Assembly: GCF_001029445.1 (NCBI RefSeq)
Contig: NZ_LDOT01000002.1
Span: forward strand, 310,001 to 374,000
Direction of reading: 5' to 3'
DNA: 64,000 nt
Source: Photobacterium aquae
Lineage (GTDB): Bacteria > Pseudomonadota > Gammaproteobacteria > Enterobacterales > Vibrionaceae
Within the stretch, counting starts at the first letter, position 1. The number at the start of each line of letters is the position of its first letter. The notes below the pieces were generated by a model. That model was given only the letters and a program-made list of their open reading frames with translations. It made no database searches and had not been told where the DNA came from. The translations under genes and the position numbers were made by a program. Below are positions 10,234 through 19,961 of the stretch, one piece after another.

Positions 10234-11274
10234 CTATTTTTTTTCAACCATTTCCTTATGGCCGGTCAGACGCTTAAGCAAATCTTTACGCACATCACCC
10301 AATTTAGGCTGCTGATCCGGCTGCCACGGTAGCGGACGCATCAAGCTAATCGCTTTTAGCCCCAAACGCCCGGTCAGCAAGCCGACACCGACACCTTGGG
10401 CAACTCGGGTTGACATCCTTCCGGCCAGATCCATCGACAGCATATCCATCCCGTTGTCGATAATTACCTCACTGGCACCGGCAAGGGCCATATTGGCCAG
10501 CACCAGTTTCACCAGCCTGATCCGCGACCAATAACCCAACTCAACCCCGTACACTGCCGAAATCTGCTCGATCAAACGGAAGTTTCGCCAAGCCACCAGC
10601 AGCATATCCGCCACGGCCAATGGGCTAACTGCCACCATCACGGCAGCCTCGCTGGCATATTTGGTCACCAACTGACGCGCCTGCTTATCCTGAGAGCCCA
10701 GTACCATTTGGTCGTATAGCTGCATCACTTCGCGGTCGTTATGGGTTGCCGCCAAGGCATGTTGCCAGCGGTCATAACCCGCATTGTCCTCTCGGATATT
10801 GCCCTTACGGGCAAGCTTGGTACAAAATGCCTTGGCCTGACCGATCCCATCGGCTTCCAACAATGCCTGCGCTTGTTCTCGTTCACCCTGACGTTGCTTC
10901 AAACGACGCAGACTAAGCAATTCTCGTCCCAGCGCCCCGATCCCAGCCGTCGCCAAGCCGGCAACAATCACGCTCCAGCCCAAAGCCAGCCAGTCACCGC
11001 CCTGAAATGCAGTAACCACATAATCCACGCTCTGCCATGCCACCATGGCTGCACCGCCAATCAGTAACCCTTTGAGCCAACCACGACCGCGTTTTGGCTT
11101 GGCCGCCAACGTCTGGGCCAACTCTGCTTCGACATCCTTCTCATCGGAATTCACCGGCTCGGGCAGAAAATCCGCCTGCTCGGCAAACTGCAACTGACTG
11201 GTCAGCTCCTGCTCGTCTTTGCCCGCAGGCTGCGGTTCCTCAAATTCGATTTTGGTTTTGAACTGCTCATTCAT
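10234..11274 (-). CDS. ycjF: YcjF family inner-membrane protein (UPF0283)
   Basis: Membrane protein of unknown molecular function, always found with the GTPase-like YcjX; 346 residues (E. coli about 353). The acidic N-terminal cytoplasmic stretch (1-75) is followed by two membrane segments at about 78-96 and 103-122 (GLLIGGAAMVAWQSVDYVV; ALGWSVIVAGLATAGIGAL). A C-terminal domain carries further hydrophobic stretches (MVAVSPLAVADMLLVAWRN) and the conserved GYWSRIRLVKLVLANMALAGASE. Its ATG overlaps the ycjX stop (ATGA), so translation is coupled. YcjX and YcjF are known to be induced with the phage-shock response in enterobacteria. Confidence 0.92.
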   Translation of the reverse strand: MNEQFKTKIEFEEPQPAGKDEQELTSQLQFAEQADFLPEPVNSDEKDVEAELAQTLAAKPKRGRGWLKGLLIGGAAMVAWQSVDYVVTAFQGGDWLALGWSVIVAGLATAGIGALGRELLSLRRLKQRQGEREQAQALLEADGIGQAKAFCTKLARKGNIREDNAGYDRWQHALAATHNDREVMQLYDQMVLGSQDKQARQLVTKYASEAAVMVAVSPLAVADMLLVAWRNFRLIEQISAVYGVELGYWSRIRLVKLVLANMALAGASEVIIDNGMDMLSMDLAGRMSTRVAQGVGVGLLTGRLGLKAISLMRPLPWQPDQQPKLGDVRKDLLKRLTGHKEMVEKK

Positions 11275-12668
11275 CGTAATTTATCTCCAAGCAGATAATC
11301 GAGCGCCTTGTCCATTCGGATATGCGGCAAGGGCTCATCACTTTGTATATTCAAAGGTCGGAAATTCATAAAATCAAACCCGGACTGCTGCCAAAAATCG
11401 TCCCCGGGCAAGCGGCGCGGTACTTCACCGGGAAAAAGCGTTTTCGTTTCCCCACTCATCGTCACACCGCGCAGGGCTGGCACTTGCTTGCCCTGATATT
11501 CAACAAAACCCGGGGCTGTGGCCTGAATCGACGACAAGCTGATGCAATCCATCTTGATCCCTTCAAACGAGGCTGTCTGCCACGCTTCGTTAACCAACTG
11601 CTGCATCAGGCTAACCAAATTCGGGTGCTGCTCCGGGGTGACATGGTCGGCCTTGGTCGCGGCAAACAGCACCTTGTCGATACGGGGCGAGAACAACCGA
11701 CGCAGCAATGAGCTCCGGCCATAGCGGAAACTCTGCATCAGTTGATCCAGCGCCTGCCGCATATCATTGAACGACTCCGGCCCGGCATTCAGTGGCTGCA
11801 GGCAGTCCACAAGGATGATCTGGCGGTCAAACTTAGAAAAATGCTCTTTGTAAAACGCCTTGACCACATGTTGCTGGTAATAACGATAGCGGCTCTTGAG
11901 CATCCCGATATTGGTATCGTCTCCGGCTGCGGCCAATTCTTGTTCTGACAGCTTATCGAGCCAAACCAGCGGGAAGAACTGCAGAACCGGCGCGCCCGCC
12001 AGCTCTCCCGGTAACACGAAACGCCCCGGCTGAACCCAGTGCAAACCACCTTCGGCCTTACACTTGAACAAATACTCGGTAAACCGAGCCGAGAGGCGCT
12101 CAATCGCCGCCTCGTCGGCAGGGGCCAGAGGGTCAAAGGTCTCACCTTCTTCCAACCACTGTTGGGCCAATTCCTCTCGCTTGCCCTTCAGGGCCTTGGC
12201 CTGCTGGCGGGACCATGTCAGAAAATCCATCTCAAGCAACGGTAAATCAAGCAGCCACTCCCCAGGATAGTCGATAATATCAAGGTATAACGTGGCACTG
12301 TCTTGCAGCAATTTCAGAGGGCCTTTCTGGGGCTTATAGCGCAAGGCAATTCGGGTCTGGCTGACATCCTTGGTTGGCGTCGGCCAATCGGGCGGTGTTG
12401 CCAGCAAGGCACTGATCCCTTCTTCGTACCCAAACTTAGGAACATGCATATCCAATTGCGGTACTCGCTTGGCACCGAGCAAATGGCCATCACGCACCGC
12501 CCCGAACAGCGGCAGACGTGGATTGGTGCTGACATGCATCAGCTGGTTGACCAACGAGGTAATGAATGCGGTTTTGCCCGCACGAGACAATCCGGTGACA
12601 GCCAAGCGAACGTGGCGGTCCAGACTGCGGTTGACTAACTTGTTCAGTTCATTGCCCAATCGGTTCAT
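11271..12668 (-). CDS. ycjX: YcjX family P-loop protein (phage-shock associated)
   Basis: A DUF463-family predicted GTP/ATPase, 465 residues, identical in length to E. coli YcjX. The P-loop GLSRAGKTAF lies near residues 25-34 and a Walker-B-like LYLDIIDYPGEW near 130-141. A conserved QIILVDCLQPLNAG and a KVLFAATKADHV (NKxD-like specificity motif) follow. The RBS AGGAACC precedes ATG 12668. It is first in the ycjX-ycjF-tyrR operon and directly downstream of pspABC on the same strand, separated by a terminator, so some co-expression with psp by read-through is possible. Precise activity is unknown. Confidence 0.93.
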   Translation of the reverse strand: MNRLGNELNKLVNRSLDRHVRLAVTGLSRAGKTAFITSLVNQLMHVSTNPRLPLFGAVRDGHLLGAKRVPQLDMHVPKFGYEEGISALLATPPDWPTPTKDVSQTRIALRYKPQKGPLKLLQDSATLYLDIIDYPGEWLLDLPLLEMDFLTWSRQQAKALKGKREELAQQWLEEGETFDPLAPADEAAIERLSARFTEYLFKCKAEGGLHWVQPGRFVLPGELAGAPVLQFFPLVWLDKLSEQELAAAGDDTNIGMLKSRYRYYQQHVVKAFYKEHFSKFDRQIILVDCLQPLNAGPESFNDMRQALDQLMQSFRYGRSSLLRRLFSPRIDKVLFAATKADHVTPEQHPNLVSLMQQLVNEAWQTASFEGIKMDCISLSSIQATAPGFVEYQGKQVPALRGVTMSGETKTLFPGEVPRRLPGDDFWQQSGFDFMNFRPLNIQSDEPLPHIRMDKALDYLLGDKLR

Positions 12669-12762
12669 GGTGGTTCCTAACTATCGTCAATAATGTTCAC
12701 TGTAACGAATGCCAGATTAACCCACGATGAATCCGACATTCAGGGTATTGAATACAAAAACA

Positions 12763-12784
12763 AAAGCAGGCCGAAGCCTGCTTT
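12763..12784 (-). terminator. Terminator of the pspABC operon
   Basis: Perfect 9-bp stem AAAGCAGGC / GCCTGCTTT with loop CGAA. On the minus strand it is followed by TTGTTTTTGTATTC. It lies 18 bases past the pspC stop and before ycjX. Confidence 0.88.
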
Positions 12785-12801
12785 CAGATAATACGCCGAA
12801 A

Positions 12802-13188
12802 TTATAAGTTACGGAATTCCCGGTCGACCTTGAAGGCGGAAGAGGTAATGTACGCTTCCATCTTGCGCAGGTCTTGCTCCATCCCGTCCAGCTCCGACTC
12901 GACATTATCAAGAATTTGCTGGGCAGTCTGACCCGCCTGCCAGGGTTTCTGCTTTACGTTATGATCACGGTATACCGACTGCTGGTAGAAGCGTTCTTCC
13001 GGCATTTTGTCGAGGAACAACCAAGCCGCAATATAGGCCAAGGTGACAAAGAAACCGACACCGAGCAGGAATGCCGATACGGTTAAGATCCGAACCAGCC
13101 AAATTTCCATGCCGAAATACTCGGCAACACCGGCACAGACCCCACCGAGTTTGCCGTTATGCGGGTCACGGTAAAGGGTTTTGTTCAT
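12802..13188 (-). CDS. pspC: Phage shock protein C
   Basis: Inner-membrane sensor of envelope stress that with PspB relieves PspA inhibition of PspF; 128 residues (E. coli 119). The PspC domain begins LYRDPHNGKLGGVCAGVAEYFGMEIWLVRI (about 5-34) and is followed by a membrane segment (about 35-62, ILTVSAFLLGVGFFVTLAYIAAWLFLD). A C-terminal coiled-coil-like tail carries ILDNVESELDGMEQDLRKMEAYITS. I start at ATG 13188 with GGAGGGGA upstream; the frame is open five codons earlier. The start overlaps the end of pspB. Confidence 0.94.
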   Translation of the reverse strand: MNKTLYRDPHNGKLGGVCAGVAEYFGMEIWLVRILTVSAFLLGVGFFVTLAYIAAWLFLDKMPEERFYQQSVYRDHNVKQKPWQAGQTAQQILDNVESELDGMEQDLRKMEAYITSSAFKVDREFRNL

Positions 13189-13415
13189 TGACGTCCCCTC
13201 CACTGTGGTGCTTCGGCATCCAAGATGCGCTCCAATGTCACGATCCGCTGCTGCATTTGCTCTGCGCGTACCACCAGATCCTGTAGTTTCTGGTGATCCT
13301 CCCCACTGAGTCCTTCACTTGACAGCTTCTTGCTGCGGTAGTGCAGGATCAACCACAATGGGGCAACAAAAATCATAAATACCACCAGCGGCCCAACTAT
13401 AAACCCCATAGACAT
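13185..13415 (-). CDS. pspB: Phage shock protein B
   Basis: Small membrane partner of PspC that signals envelope stress to PspA-PspF; 76 residues (E. coli 74). One N-terminal transmembrane helix (about 4-25, GFIVGPLVVFMIFVAPLWLILHY) is followed by a leucine-zipper-like region (LSGEDHQKLQDLVVRAEQMQQRIVTLERILD, about 36-66). The perfect Shine-Dalgarno AAGGAG sits 6 nt before ATG 13415. An out-of-frame ATG at 13420 was rejected. It overlaps pspC by 4 bp and follows pspA by 72 bp. Confidence 0.94.
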   Translation of the reverse strand: MSMGFIVGPLVVFMIFVAPLWLILHYRSKKLSSEGLSGEDHQKLQDLVVRAEQMQQRIVTLERILDAEAPQWRGRQ

Positions 13416-13487
13416 TTCATTCTCCTTATTCGCGCAGATTCAATAACTTGTTCTAGCCAGCTTGTCACATCACACAACGTAAGTGAA

Positions 13488-14153
13488 TTAGTCTTTATCC
13501 TTGAGGTTCGCTTTCATGCGCTCCAGCTCTTTCTCGATATCATCCTGCGCCTGCAGGTTGGCAAACTCGTCATGCAGATTCTTGCCTCGGCCCATGCTGT
13601 AACTGTCAGCTTCGGCTTCCATCTCATCAATACGGCGCTCGTACTGCTCGAACTTCGACAATGCTTCGTCCACCTTGCCGGTGTCCAGCTGGCGGCGTAC
13701 ATCACGACGGGTATCAGCGGCCTTGTGGCGCATCACCAACGCTTGCTGGCGGGCACGGGTTTCCTGCAACTTGCGCTCAAGCTCGGCAACCTCAGTCGCA
13801 AGCTTCTCGATGCTCGCCTCCACCAATTTGAACTCTTCGTTCAGGGTCAGCGCGACATCGTTGAGCTTCTGTTTCTCAATCAGGGCTGCACGGGCCAAAT
13901 CCTCACGACCTTTTTGCAGGGCTAGGCTGGCTTTTTGCTGCCAATCGGCACTTTGCGCTTCAATCGCGTTAATGCGGCGCTGAAGCTCTTTTTTATCCGC
14001 AAGGGCGCGGGCTGACGAGGTGCGCACTTCTACCAAGGTGTCTTCCATTTCCTGGATGATAAGACGGATCATTTTCTGTGGATCTTCTGCCTTGTCCAGC
14101 AGCGAGTTCACGTTGGCGTTTACAATGTCAGCGAAGCGAGAAAAGATACCCAT
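13488..14153 (-). CDS. pspA: Phage shock protein A
   Basis: ESCRT-III-like peripheral membrane protein that stabilises the inner membrane and, when unstressed, binds and inhibits PspF; 221 residues (E. coli 222). The N-terminal amphipathic helix is [25 protein letters not shown], and nearly all the remainder is heptad-patterned coiled coil with the conserved [29 protein letters not shown] start at ATG 14153 (the family N-terminus MGIFSR); the open frame extends 14 codons upstream without conservation. It is first in pspABC, under a visible sigma-54 promoter. Confidence 0.96.
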   Translation of the reverse strand: MGIFSRFADIVNANVNSLLDKAEDPQKMIRLIIQEMEDTLVEVRTSSARALADKKELQRRINAIEAQSADWQQKASLALQKGREDLARAALIEKQKLNDVALTLNEEFKLVEASIEKLATEVAELERKLQETRARQQALVMRHKAADTRRDVRRQLDTGKVDEALSKFEQYERRIDEMEAEADSYSMGRGKNLHDEFANLQAQDDIEKELERMKANLKDKD

Positions 14154-14241
14154 AATTACATCTCCATCGTTTGAGAACCTTGGTCTCAGGTTCATCAGTT
14201 TGTTTTTGCAGCAAACATTTTGCCGCGCTACGTTGTTACTA

Positions 14242-14258
14242 ATACAACTAGTATGCCA
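14242..14258 (-). promoter_or_regulatory. Sigma-54 promoter of pspABC
   Basis: On the minus strand the sequence reads TTGGCATACTAGTTGTATT. This has GG of the -24 element (TGGCA) and TTGTA in place of TTGC at -12, with the correct 10-base spacing between GG and GT. It lies about 90 bases before the pspA start, in the pspA-pspF divergent region, the position where E. coli has its PspF-dependent promoter. Upstream PspF enhancer sites and IHF sites could not be assigned. Confidence 0.8.
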
Positions 14259-14355
14259 ACTTTTTGTTTTTTAAATATCATACACTTAGCTTTACACCCA
14301 CTGAGCTGCCCTGCTATGGTGTGGACAAATACGCCAACAGTTAGCGAGATTAACC

Positions 14356-15366
14356 ATGCGAAAAACGGACAATTTAATCGGTGAGTCTGAAGCATTCCTT
14401 ACGGTACTCGATCAGACATCTCGCCTCGCTCCACTTGACCGCCCGGTACTGATCCTAGGGGAACGCGGTACTGGCAAAGAGCTCATCGCCCAGCGCCTGC
14501 ACTACCTATCACGCCGCTGGGACCATCCTCTGATCTCACTCAACTGCGCAGCACTCAGTGACGGGGTGATTGATTCCGAACTGTTCGGCCATGAAGCTGG
14601 ATCATTTACCGGTGCCAAAGGACGCCATCAAGGCCGTTTCGAACGGGCAGAAAACGGGACCTTGTTCCTCGACGAGCTGGCCACTGCACCGCTTGGGGTC
14701 CAAGAAAAATTGCTACGGGTGATTGAATATGGCGAATATGAGCGAGTGGGCGGCAGCAAGAGCTGTCAGGCCAACGTCCGTCTTGTCTGCGCAACCAATG
14801 AAAACCTCCCGGCACTGGCGGCCGACGGAAAGTTTCGGGCCGATCTGCTTGATCGCCTGGCGTTCGATATCATCCACCTGCCCCCGCTTCGAGAGCGAAG
14901 AGAAGATATCCTGCCATTGGCAGAGTATTATGCCGTCAGAATGTGCCGCGAACTGGGCTTCGGTTACTTTGCTGGTTTCACCCCGGCAGCCACTGAACAA
15001 CTTCTGGCTTACCAGTGGCCGGGAAACATCCGCGAACTGAAAAACGTGGTGGAGCGCTCGGTATTTCGCAACAACAACGAAGATCTGCCCATCGACGACA
15101 TCATCCTTGACCCGTTCCGAGCCCCTTGGGATAACAGCCATGCATCAAGCCTCCCCGTAGAACAGGCAGACGACGCGATCGCACCGATGCCGTCCTTGCC
15201 GATGGATTTTCGCCAATGGCAACAGGATCAGGAAATCACCGTCATCGAGCAGGCCCTAAAACAAGCCCAGTTCAACCAGCGCAAAGCGGCTGACTTGCTC
15301 GGCCTAAGCTACCACCAGCTACGTGGACTGCTGCGCAAATACCAACTGGCTGGCAATAACGAATAA
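14356..15366 (+). CDS. pspF: Sigma-54 activator PspF
   Basis: Enhancer-binding AAA+ protein that opens the sigma-54 pspA promoter; 336 residues (E. coli about 325), with no N-terminal receiver as typical. Walker A is GERGTGKE (about 35-42). The sigma-54 loop reads GSFTGA (near 81-86), Walker B is GTLFLDELATAP, the sensor region VRLVCATNENL, and the arginine-finger stretch FRADLLDRLAFDIIHLPPLRERREDI. A C-terminal Fis-type HTH is QFNQRKAADLLGLSYHQLRGLLRKY. It is divergent from pspA and upstream of sapA, as in E. coli. The Ala-to-Ser change in the GAFTGA loop is conservative. Confidence 0.95.
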   Translation: MRKTDNLIGESEAFLTVLDQTSRLAPLDRPVLILGERGTGKELIAQRLHYLSRRWDHPLISLNCAALSDGVIDSELFGHEAGSFTGAKGRHQGRFERAENGTLFLDELATAPLGVQEKLLRVIEYGEYERVGGSKSCQANVRLVCATNENLPALAADGKFRADLLDRLAFDIIHLPPLRERREDILPLAEYYAVRMCRELGFGYFAGFTPAATEQLLAYQWPGNIRELKNVVERSVFRNNNEDLPIDDIILDPFRAPWDNSHASSLPVEQADDAIAPMPSLPMDFRQWQQDQEITVIEQALKQAQFNQRKAADLLGLSYHQLRGLLRKYQLAGNNE

Positions 15367-15499
15367 AAACATAAACGGCAAAATACCGTACGATCTGGAA
15401 AAAATCCTTTAAGTTTGCAGGTATTTGCCGCTTATTGCTTGGTGGCGAACTATGATAGTGGTAAATTTGTAATCTTGTTTTCAAAAAATTACCTATTCT

Positions 15500-17122
15500 A
15501 TGAGTGCCTATACCCGTTTCCTTCTTGCGTGTATCAGCCTTGCCAGCCTTGTTGGCTGTACTGATCCGCAGCTGGACAGCAGTATTCGTCGCCAAGGCTT
15601 CGTCTATTGTGGGCAAGATACCCCTACCACCTTCAATCCACAGCTTGTCGAAGGCGGACTGACCGCAGATACCCTCGCGGCTCAGGTATTTGACCGCTTA
15701 CTGATGCTTGACCCCGTCAGCCACCAGCCGCAGCCCTCGCTGGCCAAGAGCTGGACTGTCAGCGGCGATGGCTTGAGCTACACTTTCAAGTTGCAAACCG
15801 GTATCGAGTTCCAAACCACTGACTGGTTTACACCTACACGCCCGTTCAATGCCCAGGACGTCGTGTTTAGCTTCAAGCGAGTCATTGACGATAACCACCC
15901 GTTCCATGCTATTTCGGGCGGCCGTTATCCGTGGTTTGAAAGCCAAAACTTTGCAGGACTCATCGAGGATGTTCGGGTTATCGATCCGGAGACGGTCGAG
16001 TTTACCCTGTCGCGCCCAGACAACGCGTTTTTAGCCAACTTGGCGACAGCCTATGCGGTCATTCATTCACAGGAATACGCCGACATCCTGCTACGCGCCG
16101 GCAAGCCAGATCAAATCGACAAACTGCCCGTTGGAACAGGTCCTTTCCACATAGAGCAATACCAGCCCAACGATTTTGTCCGCCTGAGCCGCCACTGGGG
16201 CTACTGGCAGGGCACGGCCCCGATGGATCAGGTGGTATTTGACATTTCCTCTCGCGGTACAGGTACGCTTGCCAAGCTGCTGAGCCATGAGTGCGATGTA
16301 CTGTCATCCCCCGTTGCCAGCCAGTTGCCGGTGATCAACGAAGACGAGAACTTCAATCTCACCGCACAAACCGGTATGAACGTGGCCTACCTCGCACTAG
16401 ACACCAAGCAGCCTGAACTGGCCGATATTCGTGTTCGCAAGGCCATCAACCATGCCATCAACCGCGACAACCTGCTGAGTTCGGTCTACTACGGCACCGG
16501 CACGCAAGCCCGCAGCCTGCTTCCACCAATGTCTTGGGCCTACAACCATAACAGTCAGGCTCTCGACTATGACCCAGCCAAGGCTCTGCAATTACTCAAA
16601 GAAGCTGGCTTCGACAAGAATCTGCACCTGACTATGTGGGTCCCGCTTGAGCCAAGGCCGTACAACCCAAGCCCGCGCAAAACAGCCGAGTTGATCCAAG
16701 CCGATCTCAATGCGGTTGGCGTTCAGGTAACCATCATCGCCCAAGATAACGTCAACCGGTTTAGCAAAATCGACCAAGACAACAGCGATCTGATCCTAAC
16801 AGGTTGGGTGGCTGACAACGGCGATCCGGATAATTTCCTGCGCCCGTTACTGTCTTGCGATGCCATAGGTGCTGGGCTCAATGCCTCGAAATGGTGTGAT
16901 CTTGATTTCGAAAACTTGCTAGAACTTGCCTCGCGCACCACACAGCTTGACCAGCGCCTGAATTATTATTTCCTTGCCCAGGATATTCTTGATCAGCAGG
17001 TTCCAATCATTCCGCTAGCCCACGGTGTGCATTTCCAAGTCCATCACCGTTCGCTACGTGGCCTGCAAATGAGTCCTTTTGGTACCCGTTCTTTCTCAAC
17101 GGTATATCGGAACGAAAACTGA
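15500..17122 (+). CDS. sapA: Peptide ABC transporter substrate-binding protein SapA
   Basis: Periplasmic solute-binding protein (SBP family 5) of the Sap importer, linked to antimicrobial-peptide resistance and putrescine/K+ functions in other bacteria; 540 residues (E. coli 547). The N-terminus MSAYTRFLLACISLASLVGC has a lipobox (LVGC, Cys20), so this protein is probably a lipoprotein. Family blocks include TFNPQLVEGG, LAKSWTVSGDGLSYTFKL and VRKAINHAINRDNLL. I saw no good Shine-Dalgarno before ATG 15500. It is first of five tightly packed sap genes. Confidence 0.92.
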   Translation: MSAYTRFLLACISLASLVGCTDPQLDSSIRRQGFVYCGQDTPTTFNPQLVEGGLTADTLAAQVFDRLLMLDPVSHQPQPSLAKSWTVSGDGLSYTFKLQTGIEFQTTDWFTPTRPFNAQDVVFSFKRVIDDNHPFHAISGGRYPWFESQNFAGLIEDVRVIDPETVEFTLSRPDNAFLANLATAYAVIHSQEYADILLRAGKPDQIDKLPVGTGPFHIEQYQPNDFVRLSRHWGYWQGTAPMDQVVFDISSRGTGTLAKLLSHECDVLSSPVASQLPVINEDENFNLTAQTGMNVAYLALDTKQPELADIRVRKAINHAINRDNLLSSVYYGTGTQARSLLPPMSWAYNHNSQALDYDPAKALQLLKEAGFDKNLHLTMWVPLEPRPYNPSPRKTAELIQADLNAVGVQVTIIAQDNVNRFSKIDQDNSDLILTGWVADNGDPDNFLRPLLSCDAIGAGLNASKWCDLDFENLLELASRTTQLDQRLNYYFLAQDILDQQVPIIPLAHGVHFQVHHRSLRGLQMSPFGTRSFSTVYRNEN

Positions 17123-17123
17123 T

Positions 17124-18086
17124 ATGTTTATTTATACGATTCGACGCCTGAACCTGTTCCTGATCACCTTGCTGATCCTGACGGTAATTGGTTACAGCCT
17201 CCTTCGGCTCGATAGCGGTTCGCTTTGGGCCAGCCAGCCATTTTGGACTGGTTGGATGGCCTACCTCAGCAACCTGCTCAGCGGCAACCTTGGACTCAAT
17301 GCCTTGGGAGAACCCGTTCTGCTTGAAATCATCCAAGTGTTTCCGGCCACACTGGAGTTGAGCTTTTTCGCCTTCCTACTCTCCTTGCTGGTGGGTATCC
17401 CACTTGGTACATGGGCCGGCGTAAAGCGCGGTAGCTATACCGATACCGCAATATCCTCGATCACCCTTGTCGGGTACTCGATTCCGCTATTCTGGCTGGC
17501 AATGCTGCTGATCATGCTGTTTTCGCTTAATCTTGGCTGGCTGCCGGTTTCCGGCCGCTATAGTCTGCTGTACGAAATCGATCATGTCACCGGCATCGCC
17601 ATTGTGGACGTCATGCTCTCTAACAAGCCTTACCGGGCAGAAGCCCTGCTTGATGTCATCCGCCACCTTATCCTGCCAACACTCGTGCTGGCGATGGCAC
17701 CGACCACAGAAGTCATACGCCTGACCCGCGCCTCGGTGTCAGACGTCATGGAGCAGAACTTTATCAAGGTTGCCCAAACCAAAGGTTTGTCGATGTTCGA
17801 AATCATTGCCCGCCATGTGCTGCGCAATGCCATACCGCCAATTATCCCAAAGTTGGGGATGCAGTTTTCGACCATGATGACCTTCGCCATGCTGACCGAG
17901 TCCATTTTCAACTGGCCGGGTATCGGCCGCTGGCTGCTTGATGCTATTTCTCGCCAAGACTTTGTTGCCATCCAAGCAGGTGTGATCACCGTCGGCGGTT
18001 TCATCTTGCTAGCCAACATCTTGTCTGAATTGGCCGGTGCATTCGTCAACCCGCTTGTACGGAAGGAATGGTATGCTCTCAAATAA
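17124..18086 (+). CDS. sapB: Sap peptide transporter permease SapB
   Basis: Inner-membrane permease of the Sap ABC importer; 320 residues (E. coli 321). N-terminal MFIYTIRRLNLFLITLLILTVIGYSLLR is the usual DppB-like first helix. The EAA loop appears as VAQTKGLSMFEIIARHVLRNAIPPIIP (about 213-239), and about six membrane segments are visible. It starts one base after the sapA stop. The open frame upstream overlaps sapA and is not used. It is unrelated to the MgtC/SapB name used for other families. Confidence 0.94.
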   Translation: MFIYTIRRLNLFLITLLILTVIGYSLLRLDSGSLWASQPFWTGWMAYLSNLLSGNLGLNALGEPVLLEIIQVFPATLELSFFAFLLSLLVGIPLGTWAGVKRGSYTDTAISSITLVGYSIPLFWLAMLLIMLFSLNLGWLPVSGRYSLLYEIDHVTGIAIVDVMLSNKPYRAEALLDVIRHLILPTLVLAMAPTTEVIRLTRASVSDVMEQNFIKVAQTKGLSMFEIIARHVLRNAIPPIIPKLGMQFSTMMTFAMLTESIFNWPGIGRWLLDAISRQDFVAIQAGVITVGGFILLANILSELAGAFVNPLVRKEWYALK

Positions 18087-18960
18087 CATCTATCAGGAAA
18101 CCAAAATCCCGACCCAGTGGGAACGAGCATGGCAGAACTTCCGGGCCAACTCGCTGGCGTTCTTTGGCTTTTGGTGCCTGCTGCTACTGGTGATCGTCAC
18201 CCTGCTCTCTCCTTGGCTTGCCCCTTATGAGCCTATTAGCCAAGTGGGCGAACTCCTGATGCCACCATCATGGGATTCGGCCGGACAAGTTGACTACTTC
18301 TTCGGTACCGACGACCTTGGCCGGGATATTCTCAGCCGCCTGTTGATCGGCACCCAGCTAACTTTCGGCTACGCCGTCCTGATCGCCATTGCCTCAGCCG
18401 CCATCGGTATTCTGATCGGGGTACTGGCTGGTATGAGTAGCGGCTTGAAGTCCAGCTTCCTCAACCATGTGCTTGATACCATCCTGTCGATCCCCTCTCT
18501 GCTGCTGGCCATTATCGTGGTGGCGTACATGGGACCGGGCGAAACCAATATCCTGCTGGCCATTTGGCTGGCTCTGATCCCTCGATTTATCCGAGCAGTC
18601 TACACCGCGGTCCATACCGAGGTAGAAAAAGACTACATCATCGCAGCAAGGCTAGACGGCGCAAATAACGTCTACCTGCTCTACCACTCTATTTTGCCGA
18701 ACATTCTGACGGTATTAACCAACGAGTTGACCCGTGCGATTTCGATTGCGATCCTGGACATCGCGGCACTGGGCTTCCTTGGCCTCGGCGCGCAGGCGCC
18801 GCACCCTGAATGGGGAGCGATGCTGGGGGACTCCATCGAGCTAATCTATTTGGCTCCGTGGACGGTGACCTTACCGGGATTGGCCATCACTTTCAGTGTT
18901 CTGGTTGTAAACTTAGTTGGAGAAGGACTCCGCCAGGCTATCAATGCGGGGATTGACTAA
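18073..18960 (+). CDS. sapC: Sap peptide transporter permease SapC
   Basis: Second permease of the Sap importer (DppC-like), 295 residues (E. coli 296). Landmarks are [20 protein letters not shown] (about 76-95), [21 protein letters not shown] (about 135-155), the EAA-type loop [21 protein letters not shown], and [35 protein letters not shown] near the C-terminus. It overlaps sapB by 14 bp, and its TAATG stop/start overlaps sapD by one base. I chose ATG 18073 because upstream codons belong to sapB. Confidence 0.95.
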   Translation: MLSNNIYQETKIPTQWERAWQNFRANSLAFFGFWCLLLLVIVTLLSPWLAPYEPISQVGELLMPPSWDSAGQVDYFFGTDDLGRDILSRLLIGTQLTFGYAVLIAIASAAIGILIGVLAGMSSGLKSSFLNHVLDTILSIPSLLLAIIVVAYMGPGETNILLAIWLALIPRFIRAVYTAVHTEVEKDYIIAARLDGANNVYLLYHSILPNILTVLTNELTRAISIAILDIAALGFLGLGAQAPHPEWGAMLGDSIELIYLAPWTVTLPGLAITFSVLVVNLVGEGLRQAINAGID

Positions 18961-19961
18961 TGCCTTTACTCGATATTCGAAACCTCACCATTGAGATTGA
19001 CACGCCGCAAGGCATGGTCAAGGCCGTCGATCGCATGAGCCTGACCATCAACGAAGGGGAAATTCGCGGCTTGGTTGGCGAATCCGGCTCGGGCAAGAGC
19101 TTGGTCGCCAAGGCCATTGCCGGTGCGACCAAGAAGAACTGGCGGGTCAGCGCTGATCGCCTGCGCCTTGGTGATATCGATTTGCTGACCCTGTCGCCGC
19201 GAGAGCGACGCAGGGTTGTAGGCCGCGAAATCGCGATGATCTTCCAAGAGCCGTCAGCCTGTCTGGATCCTTCCGAACGCGTCGGCGAACAGTTGGAAGA
19301 AGCCATTCCGTCCTCGTCGTTCACGGGACGCTTCTGGCAACGCCTGCACTGGCGCCAAAAGCAGGCCATTGCCCTGCTCCACAAGGTCGGGATCAAAGAG
19401 CACAAGCGGGTAATGCGCAGCTACCCTTACGAGTTGACCGACGGCGAGTGCCAGAAGGTCATGATCGCCATGGCCATTGCCAACCGCCCCCGCCTGTTGA
19501 TTGCCGATGAGCCAACGAACGATCTGGATGCTATTACCCAGGCCCAGATTTTCCGCTTGCTGAGCCGAATGAACCAGCTGGGCAACACCACAATCCTGCT
19601 GGTCAGCCATGACCTGACTACGGTTACCCAATGGGCCGACCGGATCACGGTGATGTACTGTGGCCAGTCGGTTGAATCGGCCAGCCGCCAGCAATTGCTT
19701 GAATCGCCTCACCATCCGTATACAGAGGCGCTGCTGCGGGCGATGCCCGATTTCAACATGGACATGCTGCCGCACAAAAGCAAGCTGGAAACCCTACCGG
19801 GCTCGATTCCCCCGCTCCAGCACCTGCCGATTGGCTGCCGCCTAGGCCCGCGCTGCCCACATGCCCAGCGCAAATGCGTTGAAGTACCGAAACGCCAGAA
19901 GATTAAAACCCATAAGTTCAGCTGCCACTTCCCGCTGAACATGGAGGAAACCAGCAAGTGA
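18960..19961 (+). CDS. sapD: Sap transporter ATP-binding protein SapD
   Basis: ATPase of the Sap importer, 333 residues (E. coli 330). In E. coli it also stimulates Trk potassium uptake. Walker A is GESGSGKS (about 39-46). The signature is [14 protein letters not shown], which departs from LSGGQ exactly as in other SapD proteins. Walker B is [10 protein letters not shown] and the switch His is in LVSHDL. The oligopeptide-transporter C-terminal Cys motif is [16 protein letters not shown] (near 285-300). It overlaps sapC by one base and sapF by four (GTGA). Confidence 0.95.
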   Translation: MPLLDIRNLTIEIDTPQGMVKAVDRMSLTINEGEIRGLVGESGSGKSLVAKAIAGATKKNWRVSADRLRLGDIDLLTLSPRERRRVVGREIAMIFQEPSACLDPSERVGEQLEEAIPSSSFTGRFWQRLHWRQKQAIALLHKVGIKEHKRVMRSYPYELTDGECQKVMIAMAIANRPRLLIADEPTNDLDAITQAQIFRLLSRMNQLGNTTILLVSHDLTTVTQWADRITVMYCGQSVESASRQQLLESPHHPYTEALLRAMPDFNMDMLPHKSKLETLPGSIPPLQHLPIGCRLGPRCPHAQRKCVEVPKRQKIKTHKFSCHFPLNMEETSK

